From: Pelagerythrobacter sp041912895
GTDB lineage: Bacteria; Pseudomonadota; Alphaproteobacteria; Sphingomonadales; Sphingomonadaceae
Direction: 5' to 3'
DNA length: 64,000 nucleotides
Assembly: GCF_041912895.1 (NCBI RefSeq)
Contig: NZ_JAYSGI010000004.1
Coordinates: 62,001-126,000, forward strand
Every line of letters begins with the position of its first letter. Positions within the stretch are counted from its first letter, which is position 1. This document shows, in pieces, positions 15,288 through 23,818 of this stretch. Made by a program: the position numbers and the translations under genes. The notes beneath the pieces are model-generated. The model saw only the letters and a list, made by a program, of their open reading frames with translations. It made no database searches and was not told the DNA's origin.

Positions 15288-16925
15288 ATGGCCGATCTCG
15301 TTCCTGCGCAACCCGCGCGTAATCCGATGCTCTCGCAGCTCGGCGGAGGCGGCGCGTTCAAGGACCGGCTGGGCGCGTTTGTCGCGCAGCCCGCGGTCAG
15401 GAAAGCGCTGCCGTGGTTCGCGGGGCTCGCCAGCATCGGCGTGCTCGCGCTGATGTGGGCGGCGCTCTCGCCCGCGCCGCAGCGCGTGCTCTATTCCTCG
15501 CTCGGCGACGCCGAACGCGCGGGCGTGGTCGCCGCGCTCGACGCCGCAGCGATCGACTACACGATCGACAACCAGACCGGCACGCTGTCCGTGGGCGAGG
15601 ACGACCTCTACCGCGCGCGCATGGTCGTCGCGTCGGACGGCGCGTTGGCCACGCCCGAAAGCGGGCAGGACATGCTCAACTCGCTGCCGATGGGCGCGAG
15701 CCGGACGCTCGAAGGCGACCGGCTGCGCGCGGCGCAGGAACGCGACCTGACGCTGACGATCCAGGAAATCGACGGGGTGGAATCGGTGCGCGTGCACCTC
15801 GCGCGGCCCGAACGCTCGGTATTCGTGCGCGAGAGCGCGCCGCCGACCGCCTCGGTCATGCTGCGCATGGCGCGCGGGCGCCAGCTCGCCGATTCGCAGG
15901 TGACGGCGATCGCCAACCTCGTCGCCGGATCGGTGCCGGGGCTGTCGATCGACGCGGTGCGCATCGTCGACCAGCATGGTCGCCTGCTGTCCGAACCCGA
16001 GAGCGAGAACGCCGACGGGCTCGCGCTGCAATCGCGGATGGAAGCCAAGCTGCGCTCGCAAGTCGACCAGCTGCTGACCCCGATGGTGGGCGCGGCGAAC
16101 TTCTCCAGCGAAATCCAGGTCGAGCTCGACATGAGCGAAGTGACCTCGGCGCGCGAAAGCTACGACAAGGACGGCGCGGTGCGGCGCGAGACGACGCAGA
16201 CCTCGACCGCCGCGGCAGCCGGAGTGGCGGCGGGCGTGCCCGGCGCGACGACCAACATGCCGCCGGCCGATGCGCAGGCGCAAGAAGGCGCGCCGCAGGG
16301 CGAGCCGGCGCAGGCCGGAGCCGTGCCGGGCGAACTGGGCGAAAGCAGCGCCACGCGCACTTACGAACTCGGCCGCGAGGTCGCGGTGTCGAACATCGCG
16401 CCGGGCGGGGTGAAGCGGCTCTCGGTCGCGGTTGCGCTCAACCAGGATGCGTTGAAGGGCGCCAAGCCCGCCGATCTCAAGAAATTCGAGCAGCTCGTCG
16501 GCGCCGCCGTGGGCGCGAACACCGACCGGGGCGATACCGTCGCGGTCGTCGTCCGCCCGTTCGAGCCGGTCGTGGCCGAAGAGCCGCCGTTCTGGGAAGC
16601 GCCGTGGTTCGCCATGGTGGTGCGCAACCTCGTCGCGCTGATCTCGGTCCTGCTGGTCCTGTTCCTCGTCGCCCGCCCGATCGTGCGCGCGCTGACCGGG
16701 CCGAAGGACGCTGCGGAAGACGAGGATGCCGAGGGTGAAGGCGCGATGCCGCTGCCCGCCGGACGCCGCCTCGCGGCCCAGCCGATGGCGGCAGAGCCCG
16801 ACCGCGAACAGCTTTCCGCCCAGATCGAACTGGCGCAGCGGATCGTGCGCGAGCAGCCCGACGACGCGCTGGAGGCGCTGCGCCGGATGCTCGGCGAGAA
16901 CCGCTCCACGCAGGGAGTCGCCTGA
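15288..16925 (+). CDS. fliF: FliF, MS-ring protein
   Basis: FliF builds the MS ring in the inner membrane, the base for rotor and export gate. The 545-residue protein has an N-terminal helix (about residues 40-60) and a C-terminal helix (MVVRNLVALISVLLVLFLVA, about 443-462). The large periplasmic part includes the ring-building PrgK/YscJ-like region (VLYSSLGDAERAGVVAALDA, then GASRTLEGDRLRAAQERDLT). The cytoplasmic tail (LSAQIELAQRIVREQPDDAL and LRRMLGE) is the FliG-binding segment. An Ala/Gln/Gly-rich loop lies at about 305-345. Its stop overlaps the fliG start. Confidence 0.96.
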   Translation: MADLVPAQPARNPMLSQLGGGGAFKDRLGAFVAQPAVRKALPWFAGLASIGVLALMWAALSPAPQRVLYSSLGDAERAGVVAALDAAAIDYTIDNQTGTLSVGEDDLYRARMVVASDGALATPESGQDMLNSLPMGASRTLEGDRLRAAQERDLTLTIQEIDGVESVRVHLARPERSVFVRESAPPTASVMLRMARGRQLADSQVTAIANLVAGSVPGLSIDAVRIVDQHGRLLSEPESENADGLALQSRMEAKLRSQVDQLLTPMVGAANFSSEIQVELDMSEVTSARESYDKDGAVRRETTQTSTAAAAGVAAGVPGATTNMPPADAQAQEGAPQGEPAQAGAVPGELGESSATRTYELGREVAVSNIAPGGVKRLSVAVALNQDALKGAKPADLKKFEQLVGAAVGANTDRGDTVAVVVRPFEPVVAEEPPFWEAPWFAMVVRNLVALISVLLVLFLVARPIVRALTGPKDAAEDEDAEGEGAMPLPAGRRLAAQPMAAEPDREQLSAQIELAQRIVREQPDDALEALRRMLGENRSTQGVA

Positions 16926-17941
16926 TGGCCGCGCCGCTCCGCTTCGACGGGCCCGACCGCGCCGCGGTGATGGTCATGCTCCTGGGCGAGGAGGAGGCCG
17001 CGCGCCTGCTCGCCGGGCTTTCGCCCGAGGAACTGCGCACGCTCGGCGCGAAGATGTGCGAGATCGGCGAGATCGGCCCCGGCGTGATCGCCGACGCCAT
17101 CGCCAGCTTCGCCGCGTCCGCCGGAAATTCGGGCATCTCCGCCCACGGCCGGGTCGACAGCGTGCGCCGGATCATGACCGGCGCGGTCGGCGAGATGAAG
17201 GCCGATGCGATCATGCGCCGCGCCGCGCCGCCCGAGGAACAGCCGCGCACCCCAGCGCTCGAGATCGCGCAGTGGCTCGAACCCGACGTGCTGATCCCGC
17301 TGGTGCAGGACGAACATCCGCAGGCGATCGCGGTGCTGCTGGTCCAGCTCGACCCGGCGATCGCCGCGGCGGTGCTGGCGGGCCTGCCCGACGAATTGCA
17401 GACCCCGGTGGTCCACCGCATCGCGCGGCTCGGCCCGGTGTCGCCCGAAGCGATCGCGATCCTGGAAGAAACGCTCGCCGCGAAGATCGCCGGCACCCAC
17501 GGCAAGGCGACGCTCGCGATGGGCGGGGTGTGCGAAGCCGCCGGGATCATCAACAGCGCCGCGCGCAGCGTGGAAAAACGCGTGATGCCGGGCATCAGCA
17601 AGCTGGACAAGAAACTGGCGAAGGATCTCGAAAGCGAGATGTTCAAGTTCGAGCACCTGCTGGAGCTCGACAACCAGATGATGGGCCAGTTGCTGCGCGA
17701 GGTCGAAAGCGAACTGCTGATCGACGCGCTGAAGGGGCTGGAGGAAGATCAGCGCGAAGTGTTCTTCGGCGCCATGTCGAGCCGCGCGGCGGACGGCCTG
17801 CGCGACGAGATCGAGGAGCGCGGACGGATCAAGCGCGCCGATGTCGAGGTGGCGCAGAAGGCGATCGTCGCGACCGCCAAGAAGCTCGCCGCAGACGGCA
17901 CGATCGTGTTCGGCGGCGGGGCGGACGACGACTATGTCTAG
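16925..17941 (+). CDS. fliG: FliG, rotor switch protein
   Basis: FliG is the rotor protein that meets the stator. The 338-residue product shows the three FliG parts. The N-terminal FliF-binding part has RAAVMVMLLGEEEAARLLAG. The middle EHPQAIAVLLVQLDP carries the EHPQ motif (residues about 133-136). The C-terminal torque domain has FEHLLELDNQMMGQLLREVE and ALKGLEEDQREVFFGAMSSR. Length matches enteric FliG (331). It overlaps fliF by 1 nt and fliH by 8 nt. Confidence 0.96.
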   Translation: MAAPLRFDGPDRAAVMVMLLGEEEAARLLAGLSPEELRTLGAKMCEIGEIGPGVIADAIASFAASAGNSGISAHGRVDSVRRIMTGAVGEMKADAIMRRAAPPEEQPRTPALEIAQWLEPDVLIPLVQDEHPQAIAVLLVQLDPAIAAAVLAGLPDELQTPVVHRIARLGPVSPEAIAILEETLAAKIAGTHGKATLAMGGVCEAAGIINSAARSVEKRVMPGISKLDKKLAKDLESEMFKFEHLLELDNQMMGQLLREVESELLIDALKGLEEDQREVFFGAMSSRAADGLRDEIEERGRIKRADVEVAQKAIVATAKKLAADGTIVFGGGADDDYV

Positions 17942-18536
17942 CGCCGGTGCGGCCAGGATCGTGCTCCCGCTCGAACGCCTGCGCGGCGGCGGCGGCTTCG
18001 CGCGCGATCCCCGATTTTCCGCGCATTGTGCGCAACCTGCCGCCGAGCGTTCGGAACAGCCCGCGCACGATCCGGTGGCCGAAGCCTACCGCCGCGGCCT
18101 GGCCGAAGGCCGCGCCGAGGCCGAAGCGCAGGCCGCGCGGCGCGAAGCCGAACGCGATGGCCAGCGTGCTGCGATCGAACTCGCCTTCGCGCGCTTCGAT
18201 GCGGGGAGCGCGGCCGACTTGCGCGAACGCCTGCGGCTGACGGTGCTTGCCCTGTGCGAACGGACCGTGATGCCATTGGCGATAGATGCCGAGGGGCTGG
18301 CCGCGCGGATCGATCTGGCGACCGCCATGCTCCAGCGCGCGCAGGACGAGCGGCGGGTGCTGCTCAATCCCGAAGATCTCGCGCTGGTCGAGGGCCGGGT
18401 GCCCGCCGACGTCGTGCTCGTCGCCGATGCCTCGATCGAGCGCGGCGCGCTGCGCATCGAGACCGAGGACGGCGGGATCGAGGACGGGCCCGCGCAGTGG
18501 CGCCGCATCCTCGAGGAAGCGTTCCGCGAGTGCTGA
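17934..18536 (+). CDS. fliH: FliH, export ATPase regulator
   Basis: FliH binds and controls the export ATPase FliI and docks it to the C ring. The 200-residue product has a disordered N-terminus, a helical stretch with alternating Ala/Glu/Arg (AYRRGLAEGRAEAEAQAARR, residues about 50-69) typical for FliH/YscL, and a C-terminal domain ending QWRRILEEAFREC. I use the ATG at 17934, overlapping the fliG stop by 8 nt. The longer upstream frame runs inside fliG in another frame and is discarded. Identification rests partly on position between fliG and fliI. Confidence 0.82.
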   Translation: MSSAGAARIVLPLERLRGGGGFARDPRFSAHCAQPAAERSEQPAHDPVAEAYRRGLAEGRAEAEAQAARREAERDGQRAAIELAFARFDAGSAADLRERLRLTVLALCERTVMPLAIDAEGLAARIDLATAMLQRAQDERRVLLNPEDLALVEGRVPADVVLVADASIERGALRIETEDGGIEDGPAQWRRILEEAFREC

Positions 18537-19861
18537 GACAGTTCGATTCGATGCTGGGGGAACTGGCGATGCCGCCGCTCGACCTGCAGCCGCGCCGGTT
18601 CGGGCGGGTGACCGCCTGCGACGGCGGGCTGATCGAGGTCAGCGGCCTGTCGGTGCCGATCGGCGGCCTGTGCCGGATCGACGACGGCAAGGGCACGACG
18701 CTCACCGCCGAGGCGATCGGCTTCCGCAATGGGCGCACGATGATGATGATGCTGGGCGACAGCGTGCTGCTGCGCCCCGGCGTGCCGGTGCGGCCCGAAG
18801 GGCGGCCGGGAATGCTGCCGGTCGGCCCGGCCTATCTCGGCCGCGCGGTCGACGGGCTGGGCGATCCGATCGACGGCGGCCCGCCGCTGCGTTCGATGGC
18901 CGAATGGCCCGCGGGCGGCAGGCGCGTGGGCGCGCTCGACCGTGCGAGCGTGCGCGAACCGTTCGACACCGGCATCCGCTCGCTCAACGCGCTGACCACG
19001 TTCGGCGTCGGCCAGCGGGTCGGCATCATGGCCGGATCGGGCGTGGGCAAGTCGGTGCTGATCGACATGATCGCGCACGGGGCCGAGGCCGACGTCGTCG
19101 TGGTCGGCCTGATCGGCGAGCGCGCGCGCGAAGTGTCCGATTTCGTCGAACGCCACATGCAGGGCGAGGCTGCGGCGCGCACCGCGGTGGTCGCGGTGCC
19201 CGCGGATCATGCCGCGAACCTGCGCCTGCGCGGCGCATTGCTCGCGACATCGCTCGCCGAATATTTCCGCGCGCAGGGGCTGCGCGTGCTGCTGATCCAG
19301 GACAGCCTGACGCGCATCGCACATGCCGCACGCGAGATCGGCATCCTGCTCGGCGAACCGGGCGCGGCGCGCGGCTATCCCCCCAGCGCGCTCTCCACTC
19401 TGACCAAGCTGGTCGAACGCGCGGGCAATTCGGCGCAAAGCGGCGGCTCGATCACCGGCGTCTACACCGTGCTTGCCGACGGCGACGATCAGAACGATCC
19501 GGTGGTCGACACCGCGCGCTCGATCCTCGACGGGCATATCGTGCTGTCGCGCGATCTCGCGCAGCGCGGGCAATATCCGGCGGTCGACGTCGGCGCCTCG
19601 CTCAGCCGGGTGATGAGCGACGTCGCCGACCCGCGGCAGAACGCACTGGCGCGCAAGCTGCGCGCGCTCGTTTCCGCCTATGAAAGCAATCGCGACCTGC
19701 TGCTGATGGGCGCCTATCGCGCCGGGGCCGATCCGCTGATCGACCGGGGGATCGCGCTCCATCCGCAGATTTCGGCGTTCCTCAAGCAGGAAACGGGCGA
19801 GCGGGTATCGCTCGGCGATGCCGTGGCCGCGCTCGAAGCGCTGATCGGCGATGACGCCTGA
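18530..19861 (+). CDS. fliI: FliI, flagellar export ATPase
   Basis: FliI is the hexameric ATPase of the flagellar type III export apparatus, related to F1-beta. The protein has Walker A AGSGVGKS, the Walker B region LRVLLIQDSLTRIAHAAREI, the SALSTLTKLVERAG loop and GSITGVYTVLADGDDQNDP. These are standard for FliI. The C-terminal part ends VAALEALIGDDA. The start chosen is GTG at 18530, overlapping the end of fliH, with GAGGA 12 nt upstream. An ATG at 18551 is the alternative and would remove 7 residues. Length of 443 fits the family (about 440-460). Confidence 0.95.
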   Translation: MLRQFDSMLGELAMPPLDLQPRRFGRVTACDGGLIEVSGLSVPIGGLCRIDDGKGTTLTAEAIGFRNGRTMMMMLGDSVLLRPGVPVRPEGRPGMLPVGPAYLGRAVDGLGDPIDGGPPLRSMAEWPAGGRRVGALDRASVREPFDTGIRSLNALTTFGVGQRVGIMAGSGVGKSVLIDMIAHGAEADVVVVGLIGERAREVSDFVERHMQGEAAARTAVVAVPADHAANLRLRGALLATSLAEYFRAQGLRVLLIQDSLTRIAHAAREIGILLGEPGAARGYPPSALSTLTKLVERAGNSAQSGGSITGVYTVLADGDDQNDPVVDTARSILDGHIVLSRDLAQRGQYPAVDVGASLSRVMSDVADPRQNALARKLRALVSAYESNRDLLLMGAYRAGADPLIDRGIALHPQISAFLKQETGERVSLGDAVAALEALIGDDA

Positions 19862-19863
19862 CG

Positions 19864-20289
19864 ATGACGGGCGATAAGGGCCGCCTGCGCCGCGCGGTGC
19901 TGATCGAGCGGATGCGCGCGGCCGAACACCGCCAGGCGGCCGCCGAGGCGCACCGGGCCGAAGCCGTGCGGCAGAAGCTCGAACAGCTTTCCGAGCGCAC
20001 GCGCACGCTCTCGCAACTCTATGCCTTGCGCGACACCGCGCGCGACGGCGCGGATCTACGCGGCGCGAGCATGCTGGGCAGCCACCTGCACGATCTGGGC
20101 GCCACCGCCGCGCGGCAGGCCGCCGATGCGCGGCGCACCGCGGACGACCGGCTGGCCGATCTGGCAGTCGCCGATCGCCGCTTGCAGAAGGCCGGGGACA
20201 GCCGCCGCGACCTCGCCCGCGCGATCGGGGAGCGCTCGGCGAAGCAGGAACCCGCCGCAGCACGGAAAACTGGCACGCATCTTGAATAG
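19864..20289 (+). CDS. fliJ: FliJ-like export chaperone/stalk
   Basis: FliJ is the coiled-coil stalk of the export ATPase and a chaperone-escort factor. The 141-residue protein is almost wholly helical and rich in Ala, Arg, Gln and Glu (AEHRQAAAEAHRAEAVRQKL, then LSERTRTLSQLYALRDTARD). Heptad-like repeats fit a long antiparallel coiled coil. Sequence similarity in this family is always weak, so the call depends on coiled coil, size (about 140-147) and position directly after fliI. The stop codon overlaps a sigma-54-like promoter for fliK. Confidence 0.8.
   Translation: MTGDKGRLRRAVLIERMRAAEHRQAAAEAHRAEAVRQKLEQLSERTRTLSQLYALRDTARDGADLRGASMLGSHLHDLGATAARQAADARRTADDRLADLAVADRRLQKAGDSRRDLARAIGERSAKQEPAAARKTGTHLE
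20271..20286 (+). promoter_or_regulatory. Sigma-54-type promoter of the fliK operon
   Basis: TGGCACG-CATC-TTGAA matches the sigma-54 consensus TGGCACG-N4-TTGCA at all defined positions but one (A for C in the -12 element). It overlaps the last codons of fliJ and lies about 35-50 bp before the fliK ATG. A phased TTGCCG/CGGCAA element lies about 275 bp downstream inside fliK. It would let fliK to flhB be transcribed apart from the activator-fliE-J block. Confidence 0.7.
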
Positions 20290-20321
20290 CCGGGCGGGAC
20301 ACAACCGCAGACGGCAGCCCG

Positions 20322-21662
20322 ATGATTTCCCAACTCCTGTCCATGGTGAAGCTTCCCGCGACCAGCGAGCCCGGCCCCGCGGCGCCCGCCGCGCACTGCG
20401 ATCGCGCGCAAACCGGCGGTTTCTCCGCGCTGCTCGCCATGCTGGGGAACGGGGAAGCCGGTGCCGAAACAGCCGCAATTCCCTCCGATGAAAGCGAGGC
20501 CGCCGAAGGAGGCGAAGTCGACGCCCGGAGCGACGCGGAAGCCGATCCCGGCAGCGCGCTTGCCGCGACCGGCAATATCTTGCCGCCCGCTCTGCCGGTT
20601 CTTGCCGCTCCCGCCGATGGTTCGACCGAAGCAGCCCCGGTAGCGCCAGCCACTCCGGCCACCACGACGATCGCGGTGGAAAACGCTGCCGCGTTGCCCG
20701 ATGGACTCGCCGTCGCCAGCCCGGCCAGCGCCGTATCGAAAGACATCGCCCCGGCGACCGTAACCGCCCCGCCGGCGCAAGCCGCCGCGCCCGCATTCCT
20801 CGCCGGGCAGACGATCGCCCCGGCGAACCACCGCGCGGATGCGCCCGTACCTCAAGGCGCCGCGCGCGCCGAACCCGCATCCGCCCCGGCGGTTTCGCTC
20901 CAGGTCGCACCGCTGCCTGCCGCAGCCGAGCAGCCGGCCGCCGCGCGCGAAACGGCCCCTGCGACCGTCGCGAGAGGCGGCGACACCGCTGCCGTCCAGC
21001 AGGCCACTCCGCAGACCGGCGACCGGCCGGCCCAGCGCGATCCTTCGGACGAGCAGCGCGCTGCCCCCGAAGCCGGACCGAAGCCGCTTTCCCGCGCCGG
21101 TGCCGAGGCCGCTCCGGCCCCGGTTTCTGCCGCATCGCCCGCCCCGGTACTCGCCGCCGCGCCGGCTCCGCTCGGTGCCGAGGGCACGCAGCCGGTCGCC
21201 GCCGCGCGTCCGGGTCTCGAAACGCAGGTCGCGCGCGAGCTCGGCCGCATCGTCGACAGCCTGTCCGCCGCGCGCGAGGCGATCACCGCCAAGACCGCGA
21301 CGCTGGCGATCGACCATGCCGAATTCGGCGAGCTTTCGCTGCGCTTCGACCAGCGCCGCGACGGCCAGATCGCGGTCCAGCTTTCCGCCGCCGACCCCGA
21401 CGCGCATCGCGCGATCACCGCTGCCGTGGCCGACCGCCCGGCCTTCAATCAGGCGGACCCGGGCACCGCGAGCGCACAGCAGCAGCAGGCTGGAACCAAC
21501 GGTTCGGCGCGCGGCGCGGCGGCCGAGCGCGACGGCGGCAACGCCAACGGCAATGGCAATGGCAATGCCGCACGGCACGAGCGCCAGGACCAGCAGCGCG
21601 GCTCCGGCGCCAGCGATCAATCCAGCCGGGGCGGCGAGCGCCGCTCGGGCATCTTCGCCTGA
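20322..21662 (+). CDS. fliK: FliK, hook-length control protein
   Basis: FliK is the exported molecular ruler that sets hook length and switches export specificity through FlhB. The 446-residue protein is low-complexity, rich in Ala, Pro, Glu and Gly through its first about 300 residues, as expected for the ruler part. The C-terminal substrate-switch domain is recognisable from ATLAIDHAEFGELSLRFDQR (residues about 326-345) to about 375. A Gly/Asn-rich tail (GGNANGNGNGNAARHE) follows. Position between fliJ and fliL agrees. It contains a phased TTGCCG element in its 5' third. Confidence 0.85.
   Translation: MISQLLSMVKLPATSEPGPAAPAAHCDRAQTGGFSALLAMLGNGEAGAETAAIPSDESEAAEGGEVDARSDAEADPGSALAATGNILPPALPVLAAPADGSTEAAPVAPATPATTTIAVENAAALPDGLAVASPASAVSKDIAPATVTAPPAQAAAPAFLAGQTIAPANHRADAPVPQGAARAEPASAPAVSLQVAPLPAAAEQPAAARETAPATVARGGDTAAVQQATPQTGDRPAQRDPSDEQRAAPEAGPKPLSRAGAEAAPAPVSAASPAPVLAAAPAPLGAEGTQPVAAARPGLETQVARELGRIVDSLSAAREAITAKTATLAIDHAEFGELSLRFDQRRDGQIAVQLSAADPDAHRAITAAVADRPAFNQADPGTASAQQQQAGTNGSARGAAAERDGGNANGNGNGNAARHERQDQQRGSGASDQSSRGGERRSGIFA
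20560..20607. promoter_or_regulatory. Triple TTGCCG-type element inside fliK
   Basis: TTGCCG at 20560, CGGCAA at 20570 and TTGCCG at 20580 start 10 bp apart, exactly as upstream of flgB. A further TTGCCG lies at 20602. The element lies about 275-300 bp downstream of the sigma-54 promoter at 20271. Downstream enhancer sites are known for sigma-54 flagellar promoters in Caulobacter. Some matches could come from Ala/Pro codon bias, but the exact spacing argues for function. Confidence 0.45.
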
Positions 21663-21697
21663 CCGGGCGACCCATCTTTTCCATCGAGGACAGCGGA

Positions 21698-22297
21698 ATG
21701 AGTGACAAGAAGGACAAGGCGGCCGAAGGTGGCAAGGCCAAGGGCGGCAAGGGCAAGGCCCTGCTCAAGATCGCGCTGCTCGGCGTGATGCTGGCGGGCG
21801 TGGGCGGCGGCACGGTGTTCGGCCTGATGGCCGCCGGCGTGATCCAGACCGCCGATGCCGAAGCCAAGGAAGCCGGCCCGCAGTTCGTCGTCAAGGGCGA
21901 GGAAGACCCCTACGCGCCGCCCGCACCCAAGGGCGGCGAGGAAAGTGGCGAGCTCGTTTATGGCGAGGGCGGCAGCAAGTATCGCACCGCCTATTACAGC
22001 TTCGTCGAGGATTTCACCTCGAACCTCAAGGACAGCGACGGGCTGATGCAGGTCAGCCTCGCCGCTTCGACCCACCGCGATGGGCGCGTGCTGATGTGGC
22101 TCGACGAGCACCAGCTCGCGATCCGCTCGCGCATCCTCGTCGAACTGGCCGACACGCCCGAAGAGGAAGTGATGACGAGCGCCGGCAAGACGCGGTTGCA
22201 GAAGCGCCTGACCGACGCGGTCAACGAGGTGCTGGTCGAGCGTGAAGGCTTCGGCGGCGTCGACAACGTCTATTTCCGGACCTTCATCGTCCAATGA
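21698..22297 (+). CDS. fliL: FliL, stator-associated membrane protein
   Basis: FliL is a single-pass inner-membrane protein that surrounds and stabilises stators. The 199-residue product has a Lys/Gly-rich cytoplasmic start, one helix (LLKIALLGVMLAGVGGGTVF, about residues 22-41) and a periplasmic stomatin-like domain. The conserved features include YYSFVEDFTSNLKDSDGLMQ and the ending VLVEREGFGGVDNVYFRTFIV. A GAGG-type ribosome site precedes it. The stop overlaps fliM (ATGA). Confidence 0.92.
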   Translation: MSDKKDKAAEGGKAKGGKGKALLKIALLGVMLAGVGGGTVFGLMAAGVIQTADAEAKEAGPQFVVKGEEDPYAPPAPKGGEESGELVYGEGGSKYRTAYYSFVEDFTSNLKDSDGLMQVSLAASTHRDGRVLMWLDEHQLAIRSRILVELADTPEEEVMTSAGKTRLQKRLTDAVNEVLVEREGFGGVDNVYFRTFIVQ

Positions 22298-23208
22298 CCC
22301 GCAGCCCGGCCTCCACCCCGGCGCGGCGCGCCGCGAGCCATTGCGACGCGCTGCTGAGCCGGCGCGAGACGCAGGTCGACCTCGGCCCCGATTTCGCGGC
22401 GTTCGGCACGCGGCTCGCCGGGGCGCTGCGCGCCTGCGTCTCCGCCGTGGCCGACGATGCCCAGGTGGAGATCGCCTCCGCCGGAACGCGCGCGATCGCC
22501 GGATCGGAACTGGCCGGCGCGTGCGCGCCGCTCGTCGCCACCAGCCGCCACCTGTTCGGGATGGCGGGCCACGTGCTGTTCCTTGCGCTCGACGGGCGCG
22601 CGATCCTCGAGCAGCTCGACCGCACCTTCGGCGGCACCGGCGAGATCGGCGATCCGTTGCCGCCGCGCCTGCCGCACACCGCGGATTTGCTCGCCCGCCG
22701 GTTCGAGAAGCAGGTGCTGACGGCCATCGCGGGCGAACTGGGCGGGCTCGACTTCCGCGCCGACGACGCGACCGTGGCCGATCGGCGCGCGCCGTTCACG
22801 CCCGAGGCGCAGCTCACCGTGCTGACGCTTGATGTCGCTTCGCGCGGGCGGGAATGGCGCATCGTGCTGGCGCTCGAAACCGCGGCGCTGTCTTCGCTCC
22901 TGCCGCGCAGCGCCTCGGCCCCGCAGGCCCCCGCCAGCCGCCGCAAGCGCGGGATCGACGAGGCGCCGTTCGCCGACCTGCCGCTCTCCGCCGGCGCGCG
23001 GCTGGTCGACATGGATATGCCGCTTCACCGCCTGGCGGCCATCGCGCCGGGCACCGTTCTTCCGATCATGGTCGCGCGTAGCGTGCCGTTGCAGGTGGGC
23101 GAGATCGTGATCGCCCGCGGCACGGTGGGCGAAGTGGACGATCAGGTCGCGCTCCAGATCACTCAGACTTTCACCGGCCAAAAAATCACCGAAAGGGAAT
23201 CCCGATGA
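22294..23208 (+). CDS. fliM: FliM, rotor switch protein without the usual CheY-binding N-terminus
   Basis: FliM forms the middle of the C ring. The 304-residue protein has the FliM core, with LFLALDGRAILEQLDRTFGG (the GGTG turn, residues about 90-115) and a C-terminal FliN-like domain (LPIMVARSVPLQVGEIVIAR near 253-272, ending VALQITQTFTGQ). The normal N-terminal motif LSQxEIDALL, which binds phospho-CheY, is not seen; the first 30 residues are Arg/Ser/Ala-rich instead. It may thus respond to another signal. ATGA overlaps link it to fliL and fliN. Confidence 0.87.
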   Translation: MTRSPASTPARRAASHCDALLSRRETQVDLGPDFAAFGTRLAGALRACVSAVADDAQVEIASAGTRAIAGSELAGACAPLVATSRHLFGMAGHVLFLALDGRAILEQLDRTFGGTGEIGDPLPPRLPHTADLLARRFEKQVLTAIAGELGGLDFRADDATVADRRAPFTPEAQLTVLTLDVASRGREWRIVLALETAALSSLLPRSASAPQAPASRRKRGIDEAPFADLPLSAGARLVDMDMPLHRLAAIAPGTVLPIMVARSVPLQVGEIVIARGTVGEVDDQVALQITQTFTGQKITERESR

Positions 23209-23531
23209 CCGACGCAACCCAGGGCTTCGGCCTGATCCAGGACATCGACGTCCGCCTCACGGTCGAACTCGGCCGCACGCAAATGAACCTGCGCGAAGTG
23301 CTCGACCTCGCGGAAGAAAGCGTGGTCATGCTCGACCGGCTGACCGACGAGCCGCTCGACGTGCTGGTAAACGGCAAGCTGATCGCCAAGGGCGAGGTCG
23401 TGGCCGAAGGCAACCGTTTCGGGCTGCGCATCCTCGAGCTCGCCGGCGACAACCGCGCCGCGAGCCCACGCGAACGCCGCGCGCCGCCGATCGAGGTCGC
23501 CCCCGCCGCGCAGGCCGAAGGCATCGCCTGA
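23205..23531 (+). CDS. fliN: FliN, rotor switch protein
   Basis: FliN forms the bottom of the C ring and docks the export ATPase complex. The 108-residue protein carries the SpoA/FliN domain: DIDVRLTVELGRTQMNLREV (residues about 10-29), the DEPLDVLVNGKLIAKGEVV core and FGLRILEL. Typical FliN length is 100-140. It overlaps both fliM and fliO by a few bases. Confidence 0.96.
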   Translation: MTDATQGFGLIQDIDVRLTVELGRTQMNLREVLDLAEESVVMLDRLTDEPLDVLVNGKLIAKGEVVAEGNRFGLRILELAGDNRAASPRERRAPPIEVAPAAQAEGIA

Positions 23532-23818
23532 TGGGCTGGTACATCCTCAAGCTGCTGATCCTGCTGCCGCTGATCGGCCTGATGATCTGGGGCAGCCTGA
23601 AGCTCGCCCAGCGCATGCAGGGCAAGTTCGGCGCGCCGCAGGGCGGCGGCGGCAAGGCCGTGCGGATCGTGGAGACGACGATGCTCTCGCCCACGATGCG
23701 TCTCGCGGTGATCGAATTCCACGGGCGCGAGATCCTCGTCTCGACCTCGCGCGCCGGACTGACCCGCCTCGCCGAAGCGCCCGCGCGCGCCGCGGCGCTG
23801 GAGGAGCACGCGGCATGA
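23531..23818 (+). CDS. fliO: FliO, export-gate assembly factor
   Basis: FliO helps assemble FliP rings of the export gate. The 95-residue product has one N-terminal helix (YILKLLILLPLIGLMIWGSL, residues 3-22) and a short cytoplasmic domain with the FliO pattern RIVETTMLSPTMRLAVIEFH...REILVSTSRAGLTRL. Small size and position between fliN and fliP support the call. It overlaps fliP by ATGA. Confidence 0.88.
   Translation: MGWYILKLLILLPLIGLMIWGSLKLAQRMQGKFGAPQGGGGKAVRIVETTMLSPTMRLAVIEFHGREILVSTSRAGLTRLAEAPARAAALEEHAA

Noticed and set aside
18086..20746. 886-codon open frame on the minus strand
   Set aside because: It is antisense to fliH, fliI and fliJ, all clearly coding on the plus strand.
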